Below are positions 1 through 7,578 of a stretch of DNA of 10,238 nucleotides, piece by piece. This DNA is from Thalassiosira profunda (taxonomy: Eukaryota > Bacillariophyta > Thalassiosirophyceae > Thalassiosirales > Thalassiosiraceae): assembly GCA_036939355.1 (NCBI GenBank), contig JALLAP010001226.1, forward strand, positions 1-10,238. The letters run 5' to 3'. The notes beneath the pieces are model-generated. The model made no database searches. It had not been told where the DNA came from and worked only from the letters and a program-made list of their open reading frames with translations. The position numbers and the translations under genes were made by a program. The number at the start of each line of letters is the position of its first letter. The stretch's first letter is position 1.

Positions 1-343
1 AGGGAGAGCTGTTTTTTCTGTTCTCTTTTTTTAGGGGGAGAAAGTTTATTGTCCCACAAAATGAAAAACAACTTCGAGGTAGATAGCTCAAGGCGGTACA
101 CAGAATGGGGCGAAAAGTGGAATTTATTTGGGATAGTCCTCTAACATTGACAAATTCGGTATTCGAGTCTAGAATTCCATGTAGGAATTGATTTTAATTC
201 TTAAGATGTTGCACCCAAGCTAGCTCTATTGAGAGTAATTTATCTAGGTACATACGTAGGTATAGTAGTTATTTTTGGCGCGCTTCTCGAACTTTCCAAA
301 GCTGCTGAGAAGAAAGCACACTTGATTTCTGAGTCTTCAGACC
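1..343. other. AT-rich intergenic spacer and probable 5' region of the gene starting at 344
   Basis: This stretch has visibly lower GC than the coding blocks and no convincing coding frame. The frame open from 229 starts with TTG and contains no ATG, so I do not call it. A pyrimidine-rich run ending in AG at 33-34 resembles a 3' splice site but is too close to the edge to judge. A 6-bp inverted repeat (AATTCC...GGAATT, 173-189) has a 5-base loop. No TATA box at a persuasive distance from the ATG at 344 is evident. Confidence 0.6.
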
Positions 344-3118
344 ATGATGATCTCGCCGTCTCAGCTGCCCCCGACGCCTGCCAGGAGGAGCCGGAGCAAT
401 CACAGCCATTCGTCGCCTGCATCTGGCCCTGCGCCCAGCCCGTCGGCCGCGGATCCGGCGGCGGATCCGGCGGCGGCGGCAGCTGCTGCGGGCCAGGCCG
501 GCAACTGCCAAAAAAATGACGCTGGCAGCCACCCTGCACAGGCGGGGGATGGTAATTATTATCCGCCCCGCGGATCCGGCGATCCATCAGATGAAAATCA
601 GTCCGACGGGGGGCAGGCGAGGTCGTGAAGGAGTGGCATGCGCTGTTTGATGAAGCAAAACAACTGCTGGTGCAGTTGCGGAGCGATGAGGACAACGCTC
701 ATCGGCATGCGGACTGCCACCGCAGACTCGTCCAATTGTACGCCGCGTACACGCTGGACGATTCCACCGCCGCCGCCGACGTGTACGCCCGGAATCTGCA
801 GTCGTTCATTGATAGCGTCCTCGCCTTCACGTCCTCGCCAAAGACAGATGACGAAGCCTCGGGTGCAGAGGAGGACAGGGCGGAGGCCACCACCTCCAGC
901 CACGAATCCGGGGCGGCCTGCGACGCCGAATGCGACATTGAATCTGAATGCGCAGATGTCGACCCATTCGCGGAGGTCGACCCCCAAAAGGATGGCGGGG
1001 CGATGGCGGGCACGGTGGCCGAGGTCGAGTCGGGGATGGAGACCACCGGGGACGCGGCGGATCCCCATTCTTCTGTTGCAAAGGGGGAGGGGGAGAAGAG
1101 CGTACATAGGCGCCGCCGGAGCCCAAGGATCCAGGAGGGGAACTGTTCCAAGCCGGACCAGGCCGTCTCGGACGTGACGGAGGATTCGGAGGGAGAATTC
1201 GAATCCATCTCCAAAGCGTGTGGCAATATGCATCGAATCTTTGGGACACACGCAACAATGGCTGCCGAGAAAGCAACAGAGCTTCTTGCAAAGTTGACCA
1301 TCAGCCAGGACGGTCGGTCGGCCTCCTTTGAAGAGATCTATAGAGACGCGTGCAGATACAATTGGGACGGACAGAAGATCAAGGAGAAGCTGATTGAAGA
1401 GGGCGTTCTCACTGGAAGTGGCACGCTTGCACCAGCACTGCCGGTCCACAACCTCCATTCCGGTTGCTCAACGACAACGAAATCTCACCCCACGCTGGTG
1501 TACATCCTCGTACGATGGTCTCCGTATACGAAAAACAAAGGCTACACGCAGTTGATCAGAATCATTGTGGCACTCTTCTATCTAGCAATGAAGGGTGAGG
1601 AGTTATCCAGTCGTCTTTGCCGGGCCTGAAGTGAAGCGTGACGAATCGCACAAATCGGGTGGAATCGAGCAACTCTTCAAGTCTCTGCGGATCACTCCCG
1701 ACGACAGAAAGGTGCTTGTGCTTGCCAACGAGGTTCTGAGGATTTCAGATGAGCCTGTGCAGGTTGACACATTCCAGCGTTCGGTGAAAGCACTGCAACC
1801 CACCGCTGAGGCGAAGACGCTGAAGGAGCACGGCCTGGATTTGGTGCGAGCTGTCTCGACTTTGGCCACCGAGGCCAGCCAGCGCAGGAACATTTGTGCA
1901 ACGGTTGGGAATCACATTGGCGCAGGAAGGGAGGCTGATGTTGATCCCGCATTGAGGCCAATGAGAGAGAGAGTGGAGCAGCTGGCATGCGAAATTCGCT
2001 CCGATATTGAATCATACAAATCAGTGATCACAGACGCAGCAAAACGCGGCGAGTCAATTTGCGCGGTGTTGGAAGAAAACGCTGCACGGCGTTGGAGAAA
2101 GGCGCTGAAAAGTGTGGAACAAGAGCAGGGCACAGCGGAGGGAGCAGCTGCCGACCTCATTTTCGATGCCAGAGAGGAGCTTTCGCAGTCGCTGGGAAAC
2201 TGTCGCAAGCAACGCATGTACTTGTATTTGCGGACCTCGCATGGAACTGGAACGCATTCCAATGGCCAGATGATATGTGGATTGCCACTGGACCAGTTGG
2301 CGTCATGCTTGGCACAAGCCAAGATTGAATACGGAGACGAGGTGTTCTCGGAATATGAGCTGATCATCTTCCACGATGCGGGCAAAGATCGAAGCAACCT
2401 GTGCAACCCAGCATTTGCAAAGCTTTTGTCGCAGATCATCAGAGGAGGACCGGCCGGTGTGATATTCCCAAACACGAACCGGATTTCGGAACGTCCTCGT
2501 GCAATCGAGCTCCTGGATGCTGTCTTTGCACACAAGGACATCGACGCCAAACCTCATTTCTCTCGTCTCGTTGGCCAGGACCATTCTGCTGTTGCGCAGA
2601 AGGAGGGGCATCGCAGGGAGGGCCAGAGAAACGTCGTCGACGAGCGCAAGAGGAAAAATGAGAACCAGAGGAAGGAGGATATTTCTTGCCCTGAAAAGCG
2701 TGCGCAATCGGACGTCTTGCAAACGATATCGGGCATGGTTAACTTCCCGAGTGTTGTGATCCCCCGGAAGGAATGGGACCATCAGGCTGAGTTGGCAAAG
2801 CAAAAGAGAGAGGAAGAGAAGCGAAATCAGGCCGAGTTGGGAAAGCGAAAGCGAGAGGAAGAGAAGCAGCGGGTCGCAGAAGTTGCTGGAGAAGCGGCTA
2901 TTGCAATCTCGACATCAAGGGGGCAAACAGATAGGGCGAAAGAGATTGCGGCGCAGATAATGCAATCAGACCCGGTGGCGGAGAAGGAGGCAAAGAAACA
3001 GCGAGTTGCCGAGAACAAGCGTCGGTCGAATGAGTACAAGCGTCGCCAGGCCGATCTGCAGCGCAAGCTCAAGGAGATGCAGCAAGCGGAGATACATCGA
3101 TTGCAAAAGGGCACCTAG
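344..3118 (+). CDS. Large protein with degenerate serine-recombinase-like domain and C-terminal coiled coil (frame changes twice)
   Basis: I read one gene from three open stretches: 344-628, 595-1629 and 1592-3118. The ATG at 344 is followed by a second ATG and has A at -3 (ACCATG). The two later stretches have no usable upstream ATG, which argues that all three belong together. If the junctions are one-base errors, the product is about 924 residues; introns would shorten it. The first part is Ser/Pro/Ala-rich, then acidic and probably disordered to about 1200. Helical segments follow (1260-1410 and 1660-2200). A resolvase-like domain lies at about 2210-2520: LRTS at 2231-2239 resembles the catalytic Arg-x-Ser motif, HDAG (2372-2383) the second motif, and NRISE (2477-2491) the usual DRLxR helix. 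The end (2600-3115) is a Lys/Glu/Arg-rich coiled coil with a 15-residue repeat. The stop is TAG 3116-3118. Function is unknown; several catalytic positions differ, so recombinase activity is doubtful. Confidence 0.6.
552..616 (+). other. Frame junction 1 of the 344-3118 gene: small intron or one-base assembly error
   Basis: The frame from the ATG at 344 stops at 626-628, while the well-supported downstream frame opens only at 595 and has no ATG for over 300 bases. Two explanations fit. A GT at 552 (GTAATT) could be spliced to AG at 601 or 616; both restore the frame and give introns of 50 or 65 bases. Alternatively, the six-G run at 608-613 lacks one G: with seven, the protein reads smoothly from SDENQSDGG into AGEVVKEWHALF. 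I cannot choose between them. Confidence 0.45.
1418..1636 (+). other. Frame junction 2 of the 344-3118 gene: intron or one-base assembly error, boundaries unresolved
   Basis: The middle frame ends at TGA 1627-1629. The C-terminal frame opens at 1592 and its first ATG is far downstream. About 1445-1600 is lower in GC, and its translation (hydrophobic and aromatic near 1490-1590) is unlike the charged protein around it, suggesting an intron. Possible acceptors are AG at 1610, 1631 or 1636; possible donors at 1418, 1444, 1463 and 1498 are all weak. The tract ending CTATCTAG at 1585 looks like the best acceptor but leads to an immediate TGA in the needed frame. Removing one G from the GGG at 1593-1595 also joins the frames, and the middle frame stays open across the whole region, which supports that alternative. 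Confidence 0.45.
2783..2872 (+). repeat. Two tandem 45-base units encoding a 15-residue coiled-coil repeat
   Basis: Two adjacent 45-base units (2783-2827 and 2828-2872) encode QAELAKQKREEEKRN and QAELGKRKREEEKQR. The DNA copies differ at several bases, so this is an old duplication within the coding region. The heptad-like, strongly charged sequence fits an extended helix or coiled coil in the C-terminal part of the resolvase-like protein. Confidence 0.75.
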
Positions 3119-3249
3119 GCGCCAAACCGGGGCTACCATTTGGCTCTACTTAGCCTTGTCTTATGAATACTCGCCTCGCACATCAGGTAGCAAGAGGCGG
3201 GGCTCAAACATCAATCAACGAAGGAATCAGTACAAAGCTCCCCTATAGA
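3119..3249. other. Short intergenic spacer between two genes on the same strand
   Basis: It lies between the TAG at 3116-3118 and the first plausible upstream ATG (3250) of the next gene. It must hold the 3' end of the first transcript and the promoter of the second. I see no AATAAA hexamer and no clear TATA box. The ATG at 3163 is in frame with 3250 but has a weaker context. Confidence 0.5.
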
Positions 3250-6200
3250 ATGGAGTCCCTTTTGTCGCCCTTTTGTCCGCCGCCGTGCACTTTTCGTGTC
3301 TCTGGACTTTCCCTGAGCTGTTTTGGTGGATGTCAAGTCGTCGTCTCCCCCACAACAACGCCACGACCATCGATCAGCCCACAGTTGCACCTGGCCGCGG
3401 CTGCAGGTAAGTGGGGGCTTTGTTCCGGGTGATAGGGAGGCCTGCTCGGTCGGCACTCATTTTGGGGGCGACAAGTGCGCTCGGGCGGACGGAGCTGCAG
3501 ATAGGGGTCCCGTCACCGCCGTCCATTCTGACCGAGACCCCACGGTCGTGCTCCTCCGAGTCAACGCGCGGAGAGGGGCGCACGACGCCTGCCTTGTGGA
3601 TTCCTGCATCGCCAGTGCTCCATTATTCGAGGGCGGTGCGAATTGCAATTCGCTGACCCAAAATATCACTTGATGCATGCACTAACTTTTCACGTTCACC
3701 GTTCACATCACATGTCCATGATATCTCAACAGATCGACATAATCCCTACATCAGCATGACGAGCGACGGCGGCGCCCACTCCGAAGCGGCCGCGGGAGAG
3801 GCCAAGGCTAGGAGGGCCCTCCCCGTGAAGAAGCGCAAGGGCATCCTCCTCGACGCCGAGGCGGGCGACGAAAAATGCCAGCGCGAGTCTGCCAACAAGA
3901 AGAGCAAGGGAAAGTCAAAGAAGAAGAGCGCCAAGAAGGAGTCCCAGGAGGAGCAGCAGGAGATCCAGAATGGGCAAGGACGAGAATCTGCCACCAAGGA
4001 GGGGGGTATTGTCGAGGAAGGGGCGCCTCACGCGAAGAGCGCTCCCGAGGCTGCCTCCAGCCCCGCCGGCTTTGATGGGAAGGACCAGGGTGCCGGCATC
4101 TCTCCCCAAATCAACGACGTCCTCATGGACCGCCCCTCCAAGAGCAGGGACGGCTTGCCCAAGTCCACGGAGGGCCCCGGCTCCACGTTCCACCACATCG
4201 GCAACCGGAGGTTCCGCGTCCTGGTGGAGGTTAATCTGTCCAACTACTTTGGGGGCGCGTCCACAGAAGAGGGGTGGGAGGCGGCCTTGTCGGAGGAATC
4301 GCAAGAGAGCGAGGACGTGGCGGGAGGAAGGGAGGGGGTGGTGCGGAGCGTGATCGAGAGCGTGGAGGGTAACAACCCCGGCGGCCGGTTTTTGATCCGG
4401 GATGAAGAGGATGGCTCTTCTGGGGATGCAGGGGATGTGACGGAGAACGGCAAGGGGAACGGGGGTGGGCACGATGAGAAGCCATCGGAGCCGTCCGAGG
4501 AGCAAACGGAAGCTGACTTCGGCTCAAATTGGAAGCGTGTTACGCGAGAGGAGATAGTTGCAAAGGTCCACGCAACGTTCATGGCGGCGGGTCGGTTTCA
4601 TGCCAAGAGTGTTGCCGCCCTGGCCCGGGCTGCTAGGGAGACAGAGCAAATGGAAGAGGCTGCTGCGGAAGGGGGGCAGGAGCCAGAGGTTAAGTTGGAA
4701 GGGGATGTCGAGGAGGCACCGGCTGCTGCCATGGTCACTGAGGACGCTGAAGAATCGAACGAAAGCGACGGAGGAGCCTCAGACGAGGAGTTGGGTGGAA
4801 CAGAGGAGCTGAATGGAACCCAGGAGACGAGTGCCAAAGAAGAGCCAGACAAGAAGTCCACAGAAGTCGCAAGCAGCAGCGAGATAGACAGGTCGGAGGC
4901 GATGTCCCGGTACAGTGCCCGGAGTCAGAACATGAAGGCGATTCGACTGGCCGAGTCGAAGCGCCAGGGGGCGGTCGCTGCATTGCAGGAGGCCTTGCTG
5001 GCAGCGAACAAGACCAAGGCTGCTGGAAAGAAGAAGAATGGCCGTGCCTCAGCCAATAGCGTCAAGAAGATGCCTGCCAAGGGCAAGTCCAAGGGTCGCA
5101 ACGAGAGTCAGGAAGAGGGTTCCATCCAAGCAATCTCCTCCCGGGACGACGAGATCAAGTTCCTCGCCAGTGAGTCCGCGCGCTTTAGCACCCTCCTGTC
5201 GTCCGAGGCGAAGAAACTCGCCAATGCCAAGCAGAATAAGAAGTACTGCCCATCGCGGAATGCTCGGAAGTCCTCGAACGCGATCGTAGCCGCGGGGCAG
5301 GAACAGCAGGAACAGCCAGGGGAGCAGCCATCGTTGTCGTTCTCCACCTCCGTCGGAGACTTGTTCGCGAGAGCGGCCGCGACGGCGCAGTCCCGAGGAT
5401 CGGCGCCGGACCTCTCGGCCATGACTGATACCCTTCGAGATGCTGCGCCAATGCCGTGCCCTCCCAGGATTCGAGTCTTCCTCGCCCTCCCCATGGACCG
5501 GTTCTTCGTCGAAGACCAACCAGCTTCGGAGGGCGGCGTTCCTGGTGTGGTATCGCCTGCGGTCAGCCCGCCTATACCGCGCCAGTCCGTTCCTTCCCCA
5601 CCGGAGTACCTCGTCCCCTCGAACTACGATATCCTCTGCGGACCGGGGCAGGCCTTCTTTCACCACGTGGGCAACCGGCGGTTTCGGATCATGATCGAGA
5701 TGAACGCCCAACGGTATGAGGAGGCGTATTTGGCCTCCCTTGGCTCGCAGCTCGGGACGCCGCCCAAGGGTGGCGAAGGCGTCATCCAAAAGATGATCGA
5801 CGAGGTCCTGGCCTCGTTGTCGAGGTGTGACCCGCCGGGAAGGTTCCTCGGAATGGAAATGACCACAGGGCGGTGGAGGGTGCTGAACCCAGTCTACGCC
5901 CAGCTGAAGGTGGAGCAGACTTTCTACGAATGCGTGAAGGTCGGACGGCTGCGTCGACAACGGGAGCGGGCCGAACAGCAGCGCGCCCTGCAGGAACAGG
6001 CATTGCAAGAGGCCAGGCGGCAGGAATGGATGCGGACGATCGAACTGGAGAAGGATGCTTTGCTGGAGGAACTTGATCGGAGGATGTCCAGTGCAGGCAT
6101 TGAGGCCGGCAGGATAGGCAGGGAGGATGGTGCCAGCGCAGTTGTGGCCGCTGCCTGCCCACTCCGCAGCGGACCGGGGCCCCTTGCCAACGAGGACCTA

Positions 6201-6684
6201 TCTGCCCTCCAGTGCCTGGCCCGGACGAGGCTGAGTCGGAGGCATGCGCCGCTCTCCGCTGGCATGAACCCTACGGCGGCCGCGGCGCTTTCCGAGCCAG
6301 ACGCCGCCGTCATTACGGAATTGATCGCCGAGCGCACCGCGCGGGCGCAGCAGCGGGGGCGAGGAGCAAAACAGACCAATGNTCATTACGGAATTGATCG
6401 CCGAGCGCACCGCGCGGGCGCAGCAGCGGGGGCGAGGGGCGAAACAGACCAATGCCGCGCAGTCGCGGAGAAGTTCGCTCCCAATACAGGCATTCTCTTC
6501 CTCGGCATTGGATCAGGGGGGCAATGTGACGGCGGCAGGCGCGAAGGGGTCTGAGCGTTCTGCGACAAACTTAGGACACAACGTCTCATCCTCCTCTGAG
6601 GGCACCATCAATGAAGATGCGCACAAGGACCTGATGGACGTGGTGGGTGGGATGCTGTCGATGTCTCGGAGGGGCTCGATGTGA
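3250..6684 (+). CDS. Nuclear-type protein with two DUF6824-like domains; frame broken near the end by a duplication around an N
   Basis: From ATG 3756 the intended protein is about 951 residues, ending at TGA 6682-6684. As assembled, the frame runs into a stop at 6552-6554 because of a 73-base duplication. If the 3407-3732 intron is spliced, the frame stays open back to ATG 3250 (good context, AGAATGG), adding 60 residues; lower third-position GC there makes a 5' UTR equally possible. Numbering is from 3756. Basic nuclear-localisation-like runs lie near residues 24-30, 48-61 and 417-447. Domain 1 (about 119-275) has INDVL, HHIGNRRFR (146-154), NPGGRFL (207-213) and W259, with an acidic insert. 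Domain 2 (about 623-730) has NYDILCGPG, HHVGNRRFR (636-644), DPPGRFL (692-698) and TGRW (704-707). A Gln/Arg/Glu-rich coiled coil follows (about 735-790). I recognise the HPGNRRFR...PPGRFL pattern as DUF6824, abundant in diatoms, function unknown. A nuclear, perhaps DNA- or chromatin-associated role is inference. Confidence 0.75.
3407..3732 (+). other. Probable intron in the 5' part of the DUF6824-protein gene (326 bases)
   Basis: The donor is a perfect consensus, CAG/GTAAGT, with the intron's first G at 3407. A branch-point-like CACTAAC lies at 3680-3686, about 46 bases before the acceptor CAACAG (AG at 3731-3732). Splicing joins the upstream open frame to the ATG at 3756 without a stop. The intron either lies in the 5' UTR or separates a 60-residue N-terminal exon from the main one. 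Confidence 0.65.
6310..6454 (+). repeat. 73-base direct duplication flanking an ambiguous base, probably an unmerged contig overlap
   Basis: Bases 6310-6381 recur at 6383-6454 with only two differences (A at 6365 and 6368, G at 6438 and 6441), separated by the single N at 6382. Both copies encode the same peptide, ITELIAERTARAQQRGRG and on, but in frames one base apart. Downstream of the second copy the protein-like frame continues to 6684. This is what results when a scaffolder joins two overlapping contigs with one N. Collapsing one copy restores a single frame. A real duplication with an uncalled base is less likely. Confidence 0.85.
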
Positions 6685-7055
6685 TCCTGTTTGAACTTGC
6701 ACGAGCTCTGCAACCGGTTTGATACCTTCTGCTGCTGTAAACAAACTGTTGAGATGCTTCCAGTTTGGCCGTAATGCAGATGTATGAATCTCACTGACAC
6801 TAACTTTACATTAGTCTATACACGTGGACCCTCGTCGCTGCAAAATTGGATACATCGCGACGTGATCCGCGGGTACGCTCACATGATATGTTCACAAAAC
6901 TGTACACTCCCAGTTGTTCACATAGACAACTTCTGGCCGGTAACCTCATTTCGTTCGCTGCTACATGCCTGACAAGCTCATAAGAAGGTCTCCGGCCCAA
7001 CGACGGATTCAGGATACCGGTGGCTCCTCGACAACCCTCATACTGCCAGCACAGC
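6685..7055. other. AT-richer spacer, nothing coding seen
   Basis: This holds the 3' end of the DUF6824-protein transcript. A TGTAAACA stretch lies about 50 bases after the stop, and there is no AATAAA nearby. Open frames on either strand are short, start with non-ATG codons or lie mainly in the GC-rich neighbour, and have no recognisable motifs. I see no RNA gene. Confidence 0.55.
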
Positions 7056-7283
7056 CTACTTCTGCTGAGACGCGCACCCCTCGCTTTCCTCCTTCGGCAA
7101 ACACGACAAAATGTAGTCGAGCGGAGAGAGGAGCGACGCCGCGGCCATGTGCGGCGTAACTGGGGCGCAGGAAGCGGCCGACGAAGCAGCCGCGAAGGGA
7201 TTGACGGCTGTCGCGGCGGGGCCCGAGGAGACGCCGCGGCGGAGGGGGCGCAGGAGCGCTGGGGCGATTCTCGACGACGGCAT
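7056..7283 (-). CDS. Possible small protein with presequence-like N terminus (75 residues, unsupported by homology)
   Basis: This ATG-started frame fills a GC-rich island (7056-7302) that stands out from AT-richer flanks. Third-position GC is about 80 percent, above first and second positions, as expected for coding DNA here. The N terminus (MPSSRIAPALLRPLRRGVSS) is Arg/Ser/Ala-rich and the first acidic residue comes only at about position 57, like a mitochondrial presequence. If real, it is divergent from the mitochondrial aminotransferase gene at 7579, with a shared promoter region between them. I recognise no family. The opposite strand holds a competing 51-codon frame at 7147-7302 whose third positions coincide with this frame's, so base composition cannot decide the strand. 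It could also be neither. Confidence 0.27.
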   Translation of the reverse strand: MPSSRIAPALLRPLRRGVSSGPAATAVNPFAAASSAASCAPVTPHMAAASLLSPLDYILSCLPKEESEGCASQQK

Positions 7284-7302
7284 GATGCGTTGCTACTGCT
7301 GA
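7147..7302 (+). CDS. Alternative small ORF on the opposite strand of the same GC-rich island (51 residues)
   Basis: ATG at 7147 in a reasonable context (GCGGCCATG) with an in-frame TAG upstream at 7114-7116 and a stop at 7300-7302. The product starts MCGVTGAQEAADEAAAKG, is Ala/Glu/Arg-rich and ends in CYC. It overlaps almost entirely the 75-codon frame on the minus strand, so at most one is likely to be real. It could be a small protein or an upstream ORF of the aminotransferase transcript. No family is recognised. Confidence 0.18.
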   Translation: MCGVTGAQEAADEAAAKGLTAVAAGPEETPRRRGRRSAGAILDDGMMRCYC

Positions 7303-7578
7303 GAATTTGTGGGTGCATTGCCATGCTCGATCACTCCTCCTGCTGCCTTCATCCCCTGCGTTGCGTTGCCTCTCTGCTTCCGCCGCATTGGTCGGCGGGC
7401 GGCATTCCAGCTTGCAAAACCTTCCATCGCGAAGGCAGAACAACTGCAAATCGACGTCAGCAAGCGACAAGCAAAGATTTGAGATTTGCCCGACGCGCAC
7501 AACACGCGCAGCCGCCATCCTCCCACACTTCTTCTTCAACGGCCTCGACGATAGCCCCAGCCTCCTAGCAGTCGAACC
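7303..7578 (+). promoter_or_regulatory. Upstream region of the aminotransferase gene
   Basis: A non-coding stretch with no clear TATA box. It contains GCATTGGTCGG at about 7384-7394, an inverted CCAAT-box-like element, roughly 190 bases before the ATG. If the minus-strand small ORF at 7056-7283 is real, this region would serve both genes as a divergent promoter. Open frames crossing it start with non-ATG codons or are of odd composition. Confidence 0.3.

Noticed and set aside
1..34. Poly-pyrimidine tract ending in AG, resembling an intron 3' end.
   Set aside because: The frames after it close quickly, and the upstream exon, if any, is outside the window.
440..490. One frame reads as a Gly-Ser linker-like string and the DNA repeats GGCGGATCC, suggesting an engineered linker or cloning scar.
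   Set aside because: That frame has no ATG and stops at 517-519. The frame with the good ATG at 344 reads it as Ala/Asp/Pro low complexity, a natural outcome of a GC-rich repeat.
598..1458. Minus-strand open frame of 286 codons.
   Set aside because: It mirrors the acidic coding region on the plus strand; its Arg/Gly/Leu-rich product resembles no protein family.
1595..3118. The resolvase-like gene as part of an active mobile element.
   Set aside because: I see no terminal inverted repeats, target-site duplication or companion transposon gene, and key catalytic positions are changed.
5049..6008. Long minus-strand open frame of 319 codons.
   Set aside because: It lies wholly opposite the DUF6824-protein gene, whose second domain falls in the same region; long antisense frames are expected in GC-rich coding DNA. 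It shows no domain.
7020..7568. Plus-strand open frame of 182 codons in the spacer before the aminotransferase.
   Set aside because: It starts with GTG, is mostly Arg/Ser low complexity, and covers the probable promoter region.
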